Below, piece by piece: positions 37,001-52,000 of a stretch of 64,000 nt of DNA. The notes beneath the pieces are model-generated. The model ran no database searches and was not told the DNA's origin. It saw only the letters and a list, made by a program, of their open reading frames with translations. The stretch is from Oryzias latipes (Eukaryota > Chordata > Actinopteri > Beloniformes > Adrianichthyidae): positions 16,736,494 to 16,800,493 of the forward strand of contig NC_019881.2 in NCBI RefSeq assembly GCF_002234675.1, written 5' to 3'. Each line of letters begins with the position of its first letter. Position 1 is the stretch's first letter. The position numbers were made by a program, and so were the translations under genes.

Positions 37001-40000
37001 AGTGGTGGTGGTCGTGGTGAGGGATGGTTCTTGAGCATTTAATTAGCTCTTTAGTCTGGTAAATTTTAGATATAGTTTGGCTCTGAATGGTAAGCTTTCT
37101 TGTTTTCTTAGCAGCTTCAGGACTCTTCATCAGGCCTGGATTTAGCCAGTATACCCTTATGGGGTGCAGGTAGAATATCAGGGGGGCAAGTCTGGATGTG
37201 CACCAAATTCTCTAGTTTGGGGTGTCAACTTCCTCCAAGACCCTAAAATGCTTAGAAAACATGTATTAGTTCATTTATATTCTCATTCAATCTATTTGAT
37301 GTACAATGATATTTGCAATATTATAAATGTTAAATAAAAGTGCATTATAAATGTATTGCTGAATGCTCTTATTGATACTTAGCCACAAGGAGGTCCAAGT
37401 TATTGATGCTACCCCCTGTATTTCCTATTTCCACACATACCCACTTATTTCAAGCCCAACATCAGATATCAAACTTCAAAATATTTAAACAGAAAGTTGC
37501 CCTGTTTCTCTTTACAAATAATTTAAAAAAATGTTTAGTCTGTCTCGTCTGTGAGTGGAACTTTTTAGAACCATTTGGTGGGGTCATATATGGCCTTGTT
37601 TTTAGCTGTGCACCATGTGGCGTTCTGGGAGGGGAGGGCATCTGGGTCCATGTATCAATATTCCAAGCGCACACTCAGCGAAAGCACCAGAGGACCGTCT
37701 GCATCGATGCTTGTTTGTCAGGTGAACAGACTTCTCGGCAGGCAGTCACCTCCACCCCCTCTTCTTTTTTTTTCCTGATTGCAGCCTTTCTCCAAACCCA
37801 AATCCCTCTATTGATATACATCAGTTCAGGCTGCTGTGAAGGTGTCTAGACAGAGGTGACAGACATTTCTAGATAACAAGTGGAAGCAAATAGTGCTGCG
37901 GGTTTTTTTTCTGAAATTGCTCAGAGGTTTACTGATTTATATCTTGCTGAAGGACCCAGGTGAGGAGCAGTGTGTAAGCAATTTTTGCATTTTCATAAAT
38001 CATCCCATCATGACATTTAAATATCTGCACAAATGCTTCACCTCCAGGGCTGCTTGGTCCAGTATTGTAAAATTCTAGTGTGTGGCAAACGGCAATGCTC
38101 TGCATCTGCGTCTGAATCCTCCATAAAGGGATCATAAAAAAAAGAAAGAGCAATTATGGGAAGCAGGAAAAGATGAGAGAAAGCGATGAGCAGGTTGGGG
38201 ATGTAGGCTTCCAGAAACCACTCCTGTGAATTTCCTTCTGAGAAGATATATTGTATCATACTCTCGCCCCTCCTCCCACCATTTTTGTGCTGTAGCACCA
38301 TCTTTAGACCCTTAGCACACTCCACCGATACCTAGAAGGATGCAGTTTTGATGTAATTGAAGCTATAAAGAGTAGGCAGGGTTTGATTGATTATGAAAAT
38401 GGATTTACTCCAGACACAGAGCATGTGACATGCATATCTGATTAGAGATTCTCCATCAAAAATTGGCTTTAATGCAAATAGAGAGTCTTAGAATCTTAAT
38501 CTCATGTCTTTCATTCAGTACTGTAAGCCTTTAACATTCTCCATAATTCTAAGACTTTAATGAACCTTAAGGGGGGTTAAAAAAAAGAATGACTGAAGGA
38601 ACAATTATGATACATGAGGATTACTGTACATCCTATTAAAATCAAGGTTAAAACGTGCTAGAAATGCAGAAGTATGATGTAATTTGATGAAAGAAACTTT
38701 ATTTAACGTTGCCTGCAATTTCGAGTCTCAACGCCCTGTTATGCATCTGGTTCTCTACAGTCCTCTCATGCACGTTTCTCTTTCAATCCCCTTTATACAC
38801 TGCTGCTGGTTTCATTGCTAACTCTGATTTACATCGATATTACGAGCAACTAATAAGTAATCAAAACTTAGCTTTGTGCCTTTTTAGTTCTGGTCTTAAT
38901 TTACGACTATGCCATGCAGAAATATTTATGAAATATATATTTATGAAATATGTATTAGAAAATCTGTGATGTCAATATTATTCATGTGTTTATTTGGAGT
39001 AAAAAATTGTAGTTTCATCAAAAATCAAAGGAATGAAAAAAGGGAAACTTAGGAAAAACAACTTCTCCTTGCCTACAATAGTTAATAGACCAACACATAT
39101 AATACTTTATGAATTAATTTAAGCAGTTTCTATATGAGAATCCCAAGCAAATGTTGATCGGTTTGCTGTTAGACAGATATCTTAACTTTAGTACAAATGA
39201 GAATCAACTACATCCTTGTTCTTGGTTGTTTATTTAAGACAGGGACTGCAAATGTTGATATAACATTTAAAAATGCAAATATACAATACATATCCTAAGC
39301 TGTTTCAACTTAAAAAATGATCCTCAAGACTTTAATTGAAACTTTTAGTTTAAAAGCAAACATGTAACCAGGTGAAGTTTGTGTTGTTTCATTCTGTAAA
39401 CACAGGTTCTACTAGTAATTACTCTATTTTTTCTTGATCAAGACGAAGCACAAGCTTTGTGGAGTTTAATGATGCAAGAAATGAATTTGTCTTTGGAAGT
39501 AATTAACCCTGATGATTAACTGGGGTGCTCTGGGCATGACTAATATTGTTTTGTTCAGATACCAGGCCAGCAATCTGATTTAACAATACTGTCAATGCCT
39601 CCCCACACCTCAGCATACGTCCTTATTGATGCTTTTATTTTGCTGGTAATTATGCGAACATATTTCATCAGTGACCCATAGCCAAGCAGGGAAATGGGAA
39701 TGACACGACTGTCCAAGGTTTTCCTTTGCACATGGAAGAACTGGGATGAAGTGCACACCCATCCACATGCACCTAAGGATGTCAATGTAATTAGAGCACC
39801 GAGACTAGGTCTACTGAGCTATGGATGAGTGCCTACAACTAAGTGGTTGATAGGCTGCCCCTGACAGAACTGGGTTAAAATTCATAGTCCTTCCATTTTC
39901 TACAGCGTTAAGTCTCAGATGTGCTGTGAGCAGAGGACAGAGAGGGTTAAACTTTCCTTTGGCAAGCTCCAGGTTTGCTAATCTGTTTCACACAGGGTAC

Positions 40001-43000
40001 GTTGGAGAAGCAGTGCTTTGTAGAAGACATTAAATTATGTTCTTGGTTGCTTTGAGATGACTCAAAGGTGAAACTGTATGCGTTTTCCTCAGAGCTGCCA
40101 AGAACGGCGAGCAAGGAGGAAGAGGAAGGTGCGTCTCCTTCGGCTTCAAGTTTGGCAGATGAATCCACATCATCCACTAAGCAGCTAACAGCATCCCTGC
40201 CGAGGAGCACAGGTGAGGATACACGTCCCTGAAAAAAAGAAGCTTGTGACTTCCTTCTATATTATTTGGATAACATTGTTTTGTAACCTGTTCTGCAGCT
40301 TTTTACTTCTAAATCTGTTAATCTGTCAGAAAGCAGATAAAACTCTGCGTTCTTTGCTGCTAATTGCTTCCAGCGGGAGAAGAAAAGTGCTCATTCAAGC
40401 TGCTATTTTAAAATGGATGCCCCCCCCCCTCCCCAACACTGAGCAAAGGTTTTTATGACTACAACACTCTGCCCAATAATCAAAGATATAAACATTGCTG
40501 GTTAGCTTCATCAGACACAGAGGAATAAAGTAAAAACTCTGATTAACAGGTGATAGCGAGGAAGGTCACCCCACATCAGCTGATCATTGTTGATGATCTA
40601 GGGATAGATATCTTGGTAACTTTACTGAACTGTTTTCGTGCACCTCCTGCTCAAACTGGCGCCGTATTCTGCTGCGCTTTACGGCAATACATTTTCTTTT
40701 TCTTTTTTTATTAGAACTTCAAAAGATTACGTACATATTTACATAAATAGAACAGAATGAAATCATAAAAATGTAGAAGATAATCAAATACAATAAAATT
40801 AGAATTATAGTCTACAATACTATAATATAATATGACGCCTAGATTCATCACTTTCTCTTTAAGTTTAAGATAACCTGATTCTCAGCAGAGAGTTTTTGAC
40901 CTGCAGACAACTTGACCTCAACATTCACCGCCGCTGATATCAGCTGAAGAAGGATATGGACCTGAATCTAATGTCTGCAGACATAACATCGAAGAGAACT
41001 ATAAAGTGTTTAAACCCAGAAGAACGGCTGTTAATCAGCAGAAGAAGAAATGCCAACCTTGGACAATCGACAGATTATCGACCCTTTTTTATTTTCCCTT
41101 ACAGCATTACTTTATAAAAAAAAATACAAATAAAAAACAAATGATTAATCACTTATTGAAAATGGTTAAATTGATCGACGTTTAATGAATATTACTTCAC
41201 TTGATTCAAAAATCTTTCCTAATGTAACATAATTTTGCACATATTTTTAACTTTTGATACTTGACGAAATTTTCTCTGAAAATCTCTGAAACAGTGTTGT
41301 GTATTTTATATTATTATTTTTTAATCACATGAATGACTTTTATAAGTAACATAATCTGCACATATTTTATATAACTGATCTGCATTTACCATGTTGATTT
41401 CTAAAATAGTTAGTTTTACATTACAATTAAGTAATTAATCTTTGTCATGTGCTTTATTGATATTTCAAGATTCTTAATTCTGTCTGATAAAAGCTAGGAA
41501 CCGGATATTGATAAATCATGTAATAAAATGTTTATAGTATAACGGGGTGGGATTATATAAGTTCGCTTCCTTCCACTCCCTTTCAAGCAATATTTATTAA
41601 TATGTCTAATTATCCTAAGTTTGACTAGTAACTCTATGAATGAATAACTGATGATTGTATTGCTTTTGTGTATTATTTCTAATTAATTGCTTAAAATAAA
41701 CCATTTCAAATCAAAATCAAAATATACTAGGGATTGTCATACAACATGTGATCTTCGAAGAAAATGGACAGTTTTCTGCCATTTTTGTTTTTTCTCAAAT
41801 TTCAGCGATTTAAAAAAATAAACAGATCTCTTTATGAAATGTATTAAATTATGGTTTGATATTTAAAAACCTGCTATTATGAATTAAACAAGATTTTCAA
41901 GATATTAATATAGTATTAAATGCCAAATCAAATACAAAATCACCAGAAACTACTGTACTTCCAATAATACTATGTGTTTTTGTAACTGAATAGGAATAGG
42001 AAAAGGAAACTTTGAACAACACCGACAAAAAAAATCTTGAAAACATTTAAAAAACAGATGATCAAGTGTTTCTATATTTATGGCAATAAAATGTTGTGAT
42101 CTGTTCATGATATGTATACTTCTTTTGGGCATTTATTTAAAACAATACGCTTGAAATTTATAAAGCTGATCAAAATAATAATAAAATGAATATCCGATCC
42201 CGGATCAAAATAAAACATCCAATTCCAATCTAGTCTCAAACTGTGTGATCGGGCCTGATTGATTTGGGATCATGTGATCTGATCAGGACATCCCTAATTT
42301 GTTTAACATTTCAAGCAGCTCGCCTCCACACTGGCTCCTGCTGTCAGCGTTCTGTCTGACATGAATAAATGGCTTGTGAAAAACCTATTAACTTATAATT
42401 GATTAAAGTGTAAAAAAAATACACAAAAACTTGTAACCATCTGCCCCCAAAGATAGAAAACATCTATATTGGCTTAGATCGATAAGTGAAGATATTTTTA
42501 TTGAATTCTAAAAATAAAAAACCTATTTGATTCTTGGCCCTTATGCTCATTTCATTTCTTGCTATTTTACTTGTAGTTCATGTATAATAAATTGATGTTA
42601 AACCTTTTTAAGGCAAATAATAATGCACGGATGACATTTAAAACTTGTTTAGGTTTCAAAAGTCATCTTTGTACCTTTGTTGCCTAAAATGCTTGAGGCA
42701 GCTCAAGTTAAATCTACTTTGACATACTTGATTTAAATATATAATACACAAAAAGCATATTTTGAGTAATATCAATTTCAACTTTTTCCTAAATAGCACA
42801 AATATTTACATTCAACAAAAAGTTTAGATTTTTTCCCTGTATTTCTTTAAATACCACAAATTTCATGAATCATTTTTTAAATAACTATTTATTTGTCCTT
42901 TTATAAACAAATTATGTATTGACCATTAGTAGGCTGGTGTGTACTTGACACTTCTTCTAAATGTTACAAGTGTTTCAAAAAGTAAAATCCTGATCATTTT

Positions 43001-46000
43001 CACAAGCCCCCCCCCTCAGTTCGAGTGGACCACGTTTATCCATCATCTTGTCGGTTTGTTCAAAGCTTTCGGCCCAGTTCCCAGCAGCAGAGGTAACCTA
43101 CATTAATCGCTCAGAATAGCAGATGATGTCAAGTGGTTTTCAAAAATAGACTTGTCAAATGTGCCGTGTCTTCACGGTGGAGCGCCACAGAGATATTTAG
43201 TTTATTTGATTAAAGCATTGGTGTCTGTGCAGCAGATGTTTGATTGTGTTCCCAAAATAAAAATAAAAAGAAAATGCTAAACTATTGTATTTTAAAAGAA
43301 AGCTACAGTTGTCAATGGAACCTTTGCAGTAGAGAATAAAGCATTACGTAACTGTTAAGGCAAGTGTTTCACAGCTTCCTCACACCCAGCTGTCTCCTGC
43401 TTGGAGTGTGTGATCTAACTAAAGCTTCCACTAAACTGCTTTTTCTGAGCAGGGCCTAATTGAAAATGAAGGCAATCAGATTAAAGCAGCATGGCGCTTT
43501 CGGATGCAGAATCAACATGAAGCCAGTAAAAGAATCGCGTGGGTCTTTGGAGACCGTCTGCCATCAAAAGAATCCTTGGGTTTTGTCATATAGACCAACT
43601 AAGAAAACGGAATCAAACTAGGACAGGAATTTATCACATAGATACATTTCTTCCTATTTTTTGCTAACTTAGAAAAGAATGACTGGAGAGATGTTGTCAT
43701 TAAGATCTAAGCAGGCTAAACAGGATCCTCCAAATGCAAAAATAACATTTAAAACTATACGTATTAATGGTTTTCTCAGAATAAATACAAGTAAAGCAGC
43801 TAGGAATGACTAGGAAAGGGAACTGTCAGACATTCCAAGGCTAAATATTCCAAAACCACAAGTGTGGCTGTGAGTGGGAGTGCAATCAGAGTCCTGATGA
43901 CAGCTTTAGCAACAGGCTAATATCAGTTGATAACCTCCCTCCATGCAACTAGTTATTCAGGCTACTAAATGTGCTCACAAACAAGTGTAGGTTTCAGAAC
44001 AATATCTTTGTGCATAATCAAGATGGAGGCCTTTGTGCAGATGAGATGTTTTGTTTCCAGATGCAGCCTTGAATTGGAATATGCATCGACTCTCTGCATC
44101 AATCTATCATAATAAAAAAAAAAAAAATCTATAAACTGTCCCAAAAGGAGCAATCAGATTAGAGAACTCATCATTTCTCATCAAGTTACTCCTGGTCTAA
44201 ATTTCTACATTTACAGCAGAAAAATTGTACACTTAGTTGGAAAAAGATACACTTTTTTAAAAATTCAATGTAACAACAAGTGTAACATATTTCCCTGAAG
44301 AGGGTAGGCAGTTAGACTCGTATACATTTTCTAGTCCTCACTGTTGATAGCTTGCTGCTCACAGATTTTCTTCTGATCCTCTTCAGATGTGTCCATTAAG
44401 TTGCAGATGTGTCAAATCTAGCCGCAGGGGTTGCAAGCCAGTTGCCTCTGTGCCGGTCCCAAGCCCGGATAAATAGAGAGGGTTGCGTCAGGAAGGGCAT
44501 CCGGCGTAAAAATTGCCAAAATAACCATGCGAATCATCCACAACACTTTAGACATACCGGATCGGTCGAGGCCCGGGTTAACAACGACCGCCACCGATGC
44601 TGTTAACCTACAGGGTGTCGGTGGAAATTTGACTACTGTTGGTCGAAGAAAGAGGGGAGGCAGAAGGGTCCGTGGCCAGAGAGAGAAGGGAAAAGGCAGG
44701 AACATAGGTTTGAGAATAGGGACTCTTAACGTTGGCACAATGACAGGGAAAGGCAGAGAGCTGGCAGACATGATGGAGAGAAGGAAGGTAGATGTACTGT
44801 GTGTGCAGGAGACAAGGTGGAAGGGCAGCAAGGCACGTAGTATTGGAGGAGGATACAAACTGTTCTATCATGGTGTTGATAGGAAGAGAAACGGGGTAGG
44901 TGTGATTCTGAAGGGGGAGTTTGTAAACAGTGTTCTAGAGGTGAAAAGAGTCTCAGACAGGATGATGAGCCTAAAGTTAGAAATTGAAGGGGTGATGGTG
45001 AATGTAGTCAGTGGGTATGCGCCACAGGTTGGCTGTGAGTTAGAAGTGAAGGACAGATTCTGGAGTGAGTTGGATGAGGTCATAGAGAGTTTTCCCAGAG
45101 GAGAGAGAGTTGTTATTGGAGCAGACTTTAATGGGCATGTTGGTGAGGGCAACAGAGGTGATGAGGAGGTGATGGGCAGGTTTGGTGTGAAGGAAAGGAA
45201 TCTGGAGGGACAGATGGTGGTGGACTTTGCGAAGAGGATGGAAATGGCTGTAGTCAACACTTACTTCCAGAAGAGAGAGGAACATAGAGTGACATACAGA
45301 AGTGGAGGTAGGAGTACTCAGGTGGACTACATCCTATGTAGACGAGGTCATTTGAGAGAGGTTAATGACTGCAAAGTGGTGGTAGGAGAGAGTGTAGCCA
45401 GACAGCACCGCATGGTGGTGTGTAAGATGACTCTGGAGGTCAGGAAGAAGAAGATAGGGAAAACAGAAAAGAAGACCAAGTGGTGGAAGCTACAGAATGA
45501 AGAAACTTGTGAGGAATTTAGGCAGAAGTTGAGGCAGGTCCTGGGTGGTCAGGATGAGCTTCCAGAGGACTGGGAAACTACAGCAGAAATTATCAGGGAA
45601 ACAGGTAGGAAGGTGCTAGGTGTGTCATCTGGAAAGAGGAAAGACGGTAAAGAGACTTGGTGGTGGAATGAGGAAGTACAGGAATGCGTCCAGAGGAAGA
45701 GGTTGGCTAAAAGGAAGTGGGATGTAGAAAGGACTGAGGAAGGTAGACAGGAGTACAAGGAAGCGCAGCGTAGAGTGAAGAGAGAGGTGGCAAAGGCCAA
45801 ACAGAAAGCTTACGATGAGCTATATGACAGGTTAGACACAAAGGAAGGAGAGAAGGACTTGTACAGGCTAGCCAGACAGAGAGACAGAGATGGGAAGGAC
45901 GTGCAACAGATAAGGGCGATTAAGGACAGAGATGGAAAGGTGCTAACAACCCAAGAGAGTGTACAGAAAAGATGGAAGGAGTATTTTGAGGAGCTGATGA

Positions 46001-49000
46001 ACGTGGAAAATGACAGGGAAAGAAGGGAGGAAGATGTGGTTGTTGTGGAGCAGGAAGTAGCAGAGATTGGAAAGGATGAGGTTAGGAAGGCTCTGAAAAG
46101 GATGAAGAGCGGAAAGGCCGTTGGTCCTGATGACGTACCTGTGGAGGTATGGAAGTGCTTAGGAGAGACAGCAGTGGAATTTCTAACGAGGTTGTTCAAT
46201 AGGATTTTAGAGAGTGAGAAGATGCCTGAGGAATGGAGGAGAAGCGTTCTGGTCCCGATCTTTAAGAACAAGGGTGACACGCAGAACTGCAGCAACTATA
46301 GAGGAATGAAGTTGATGAGCCACACAATGAAGCTGTGGGAAAGAGTAGTGGAAGCCAGGCTTAGGAAGAAGGTGGAGATTTGTGAGCAGCAGTATGGTTT
46401 CATGCCCCGTAAGAGCACCACTGATGCCATTTTTGCTTTGAGAATGTTGATGGAAAAGTACAGAGAAGGTCAGAAGGAGCTGCATTGTGTGTTCGTAGAT
46501 TTAGAGAAGGCGTATGACAGGGTGCCGAGGGAGGAGCTGTGGTACTGTATGAGGTCGTCTGGAGTGGCAGAGAAGTATGTCAGAGTAGTTCAGGACATGT
46601 ATGAGAGAAGTATAACGGTGGTGAGATGTGCTGTAGGTCAGACAGAGGAGTTCAAGGTGGAGGTGGGACTACACCAAGGATCAGCTTTGAGTCCTTTTTT
46701 GTTTGCTATGCTGATGGACAGGCTGACAGACGAGGTAAGACAGGAATCTCCCTGGACAATGATGTTTGCGGATGACATTGTAATTTGCAGTGAGAGTAGA
46801 GAGCAGGTGGAGGAACAGCTAGAGAGGTGGAGGTTTGCTCTGGAAAGAAGAGGCATGAAGGTCAGTCGTAGTAAGACAGAATACATGTGTCTGAACGAGA
46901 GGGATCAAGGTAGAAGCGTTAGGTTACAGGGGGCTGAGGTGAAGAAGGTGCAGGAGTTTAAGTACTTGGGGTCAACAGTTCAGTGTGATGGGGAGTGTGG
47001 AAAAGAGGTGAAGAGGCGAGTGCAGGCAGGTTGGAGCGGGTGGAGGAAAGTGTCAGGAGTGTTGTGTGACAGAAGAGTGTCAGCAAGACTCAAAGGAAAG
47101 GTGTACAAGACAGTGGTGAGACCAGCTCTGCTCTATGGGTTAGAGACGGTAGCAGTGAGACAGAGACAAGAGGCTGAGATGGAGGTAGCGGAGATGAAGA
47201 TGTTGAGGTTCTCCTTAGGAGTGACCAGGTTAGACAGGATAAGGAACGAGTACATCAGAGGGACGGCTCATGTTGCCTGTGTTAGCGACAAAGTCAGAGA
47301 AGCCAGACTGAGATGGTTTGGACATGTTCAGAGGAGGGATAGTGGATATATTGGTAGAAGGATGTTGGAGATGGAGCTGCCTGGCAGGAGGGCAAGAGGA
47401 CGGCCAAAGAGGAGATACATGGATGTCTTAACAGAGGACATGAAGTTGGCTAATGTTAGGGTAGAAGATGTCCATGATAGAGTGAGGTGGAAAAGGATGA
47501 TTCGCTGTGGCGACCCCTGATGGGAAAAGCCGAAAGAGAAAGAAGAGACCTCTTCAGATGTGTCAACTGTCTAAAACACAAGAAACTTGTTCTCACAGGA
47601 ATGTGTATGTCCGATCGGGCAGCTCTCATCCATCCTCTCACTGCAGCTAAAACCGCTGACACCAACTGACACGGCCGAGGCCAAGAAAACATGGCACTAA
47701 TTCAAAACCCATCAAGTTTTCCACTCAGCCCGACACCACGGACAGGCAAGCCGTCGGCCCGGAGAGCAGACAAACGGGCGTAGGAGTCATTGACATAACA
47801 GTGCGCTGAATCCCAACTACTTTATCTGGATCCCTCGCATCCAGTCTGTGTTTGCTTTACTCTCGAGTCACGTTCCCCACAAAGCTATACTGTCTGTTAT
47901 GATGGGATGAGATTGCTGCTGAAGCGGGGCAGGATCTAGGAATGGACAAGGAGGGGCAATGCCAGGACTGCCCCCCCAAATGGTCCAAATTTTAACATTT
48001 TAAAGAAAAACAGAGCGCTCTCTGCTTTCTCTGGCTCTCATTTGAAGTAGCTGCTTCGCATACCTAGGTATGTGAAAAAACACAACCATGTCTGATCATA
48101 GAAGAAACTAAGAAGTCAGTTAACAGTACAGACACTATAAACTACGTCTCCAATTGTTTTAATATATAATTTAGGTTTTTCAGCTTGAGTATTGAAAAAT
48201 AGAAGACCTGAAGAAGTCAATTGGAGAAGTAGTTCAGTTCCTTGCGGTAAATGAACTTTGTGGAAAGCGAAAATGATGATGATTTCTCTGCAGGACTTAA
48301 AATGATTGATTACACAGTGACAAAGGACCCAATTTTAACTAAATAAACAAACACATACCACAAAATGTAAAATACACCTCTAACTGCATTCAAAACAAAA
48401 TGATTGAAACATTGGCCAAAATGGTTGTAAATAAAATCAAGGATAATTATAACAAAGCAGATTCTGCTGGTTTTTGCATCATAAGCCAGCCACCTTTACT
48501 ATATTCATTACTTATCCGATTTGAAAATTTTTCTTTGTTAGCATGTTTATATATTCAGATTAATGTTTGAGAAGGGGTCTTTGATTTAAAAAAAAAAAAA
48601 AAAAAAGATGGGAATAAAACACAAAAGGGGCACTGAGTGAGGCACATCAATGCTCTCAATGATGACTAGTTCTGTCACTTCTACGTTATTTTTTGAAAGA
48701 TTCAGAAATACACAAGTTAAAATAAAAAATAGAAAAACAGTGAGGAAGCGGTGTCATTCTTTCTTTGCTCAGGAAAAGATGAAGCTCGGAGTGAAAGTAA
48801 ACTGCAGCATCGCACTCAGAGAAGCTCTGTCAGCTGAATGTGACAGCCCGTCCTTAAGCTTGGCATTTTTATGACAAGCTCTGACACCGACTCAACTCGG
48901 AGATCAGTAAACAAAGAAATGATAAAGACAAACAGCAGGAAGGCGCTGATGAAAAACCCTCTTCTCCCAATCCATCTGAATTTCAGCACAGGCAAAAAGT

Positions 49001-52000
49001 TCATGTTGCATAAAGACATTTTCATTTTTCTCAGAATAAATAAAATTGAAAGTCAGAAAAAAAGGAATGTGAAAGAAAGGTTTCCCTTTGTGTTAGGACA
49101 CTCAAAGGTATCAGGGCAGTTAAAGAGAGCAGGGCTGTCTGTGCTGGTTTGAAAATAAATCCACCTAAGGGAGTTTCCACTTTTTAAAGGCATGTCTAAA
49201 GGGGAAATCATCAACCAAAGTTGAATTTATAAGCAGTATAGGGTGGGAAACACTCAAAAAAACAACAACACACAAACCCACCATACAGGACGCAAAAGTA
49301 AAATGCAAAAACATAGATTTAGGGATTGCATATGCAAAGATTCTTCTCTTTTCTGGTGTTCGAGGTCATAAAATATCACCAACAAGCTTTAATGTACCGT
49401 ATTCTCCAGGTGAACATTCAGTTTAACCAGTTCTTACAGTTGAACCAAGTCCCCGCCATGCTTGCTCGCACTTTAATAGGCAAAAAAATATGTATGCAAC
49501 ATGTGTGTTACTGCAAAATGCTTTTATGTTACACTTCATAAAAGCTATCCGCTCTGTGATTAACTGCATGGGCAATCCATCCTGACCGTGCTGTAGCCAC
49601 CCGTCCCTGTGGTCTTTTATAGCAGGAGGCTCTTTGTAGAAGAGTTATTGTCTTGCTTGGCTTTTCTGAAATGAACAGAGCTTATCTATGTAAAGATAAC
49701 AATGCTGTTACAGTAGTAGAAGAATGCCTTTTCTTTTGAAAGAAGTCTCTCTGCGATGGAAATCTTAAAAAAAAAAAAATAGCAGACTGTAAAGATCAGA
49801 AAAAAATAAGGAGGGTAAAAATTGGGTCGTTTTTTTTCTTTTCTTTGCTCCGCTGTAGATCATAAAGCTGTGTGAAGCGGTTTGTTTGAGTGATATATAT
49901 ATATTTATAACATACCCATTTATGGGTAAATTGCATTAAAACTCCAGATGATTTACCAGTATATACTGTAGGGAAAATTGGCTCTGTGGTTGTGAGTGGG
50001 CTGCTACACCCACACACATGTGCACGCCCGTTTTGCTGGGTTCCACTTTTGCCACAAGGTTTTGAAAATGTATTTCAACTGATGAATTCACATTATGTTA
50101 TAAAAGAGAAAATGACATAAAATATAATTACACTTAAATAAAAAGAAATGCAAAGAATTATGTTTTCCTGTGGGGTATACATATATATATATACATATAT
50201 ATACATATATACACATATATATACATATATACACATATATATATATATATTTTTTTTTCCCAAGTGCTATTCTGTTTTTAGGATTTGATTTGTATGTGTC
50301 CACTCAGAAATGTCATTTTCTGTTTCATTACTGACAGTTTGATAGTCATTTTGTTTATTCCACCAAATGACTAACACCAGTTTGAACGAATGTGTTCCTC
50401 CTTTGCAGGGAATCCTTTGGAAACTCCTTCTACGCTTCTGTACACCGAAGAATGGATGTCTGCCTCCGCTAAAACAGACTTCACCTTACTTCCAGACTGC
50501 AACAAAGAGTTCTCTGGAATCTGCAACAGTTCTTCAACCGGGAATATTTCCGCCTCTTTGGACATGAAGCCCACACAGAACACCTCTGCTATAAACCAGT
50601 CAAACAATCCTCTTCTTATGCCTGCTCCACCCATGTTGGTGCCACTGTATACGGACTGGAACAGTGCCATGGCAGCCTGGGGTCTGGCCTGGGAGGCCCA
50701 TGTCTATGGTACTGGGTGCGTCTTTGCATTGTTGACCCTTGCTTCTGCACTCAATTTGCTCTGCTTACCCCTGCGGTGTCCATCTGGCTGCGGCTACTTT
50801 ACCCTGGTTAGCCTGTTCCTCCTAGCTGCAGGCTGCATCCGGTCATTCTCGCTTTTGTACGATGCATACGGCTACCAGGACCGCATTAGCTCCACCGAGG
50901 CCTCGCTGATGCTCTACGAAGCGCCTTTTCCATGTCTCACTGCAGCTTTTGGGCTGGTTTTTCTCCTCCTCTCAATGCGTTCCAGAATGCAGCTCTCCTA
51001 TTCAGCCTTCCAGAGACCCTGTTTTCTGGCCTGTCTGGTCGTGTTGCACTTTGCTGCTGCTTTTGGTCCAGCCACATTGCTGAATTTCTACCAGCAGAAG
51101 CCTCACTTGTGCCTCTTTCTGTCACTCATCTCCCGTGGAGCTTTTGTGGCGTTGGCAACCTTTCTATCTGCTGCCTACTTTGTTTTCTACATCTACGTCA
51201 GGGCAGACTCGAAGCACATCTACCACCTGAACAACACATCTCCAACTCCTGCCGAGCGCTACAACCGCTGTCCCTTCGCCGACAGTCGGGAATGGAACCG
51301 TGCAGCTGTCATAGTTTGTCTTTCAGCGTTGTTTTCTTTAGCATGTGCAGGCCTTCAGCTATACGCAATGCTCAACGCAATGGGTGTTGCTGGTGGGAAG
51401 GAGGTCTTCCACCCTTGGCCTTGGTGGGCTTTTCAGTTCAGCTGCAGAGTTTGTGAGCTAGGGGTATGCCTCACTATAGCCTTTGTGGTTGCGCAACCCA
51501 TCTATTGTTCCGACCAGCTTCCGGGGGCTGGTAGCTGCTGGACTGAACTCCTAGCATCAAAGTCTCCCATTCTTCCAGGGAGTTACCAGTGGACTTTGAC
51601 CCAACATGAGAAGCTAGCCATCGTTGACACCGTGGGGCTTACAGAGACGGAAAGCCTTCCTCTGTACACTCTGATGGACGAAAGGCTCGGAAGCAGCCTA
51701 AATTGCCTGGACCTCCTCTACCACAGTAACCGGGCCTTGGCATACCGAGACCTGGAGATGAGTATGAATTTGCGGAGCTCGGAGAAACCTGAGGATGTGG
51801 GCGGCAGGGAGCTTTCAGGTGGATCTTCTTTTACCAGCGACTCTACCACCGACTTGCGGCCACCCTCACCCATAAACCTGCGCCGCAGCATAGATGAAGC
51901 CCTCTTCAGTGAGGCCTTATTTCCAATGAGCCTTTTCAGCCCTGCAAGGCCTTTTCGCTGCAGCGACGTATCTGTAAACAACCACTGGACTCTTCCAAGC

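Larger units (their letters stand above)
40213..50408 (+). other. large last intron of prrt4
   Basis: 10.2 kb, holding the LINE 3' end at 41473-41724, the full RTE-type LINE at 44394-47548 and a TA-rich microsatellite at 50178-50253. The remainder is AT-rich with no exon that fits the prrt4 phase and no other gene. Confidence 0.6.

Noticed and set aside
39555-39785. 76-codon minus-strand frame in a prrt4 intron
   Set aside because: No recognisable domain or start context. It could be a repeat fragment, but none was identified.
44868-46886. Several long antisense frames across the LINE
   Set aside because: They are shadows of the 997-aa sense ORF, caused by its purine-rich codon use.
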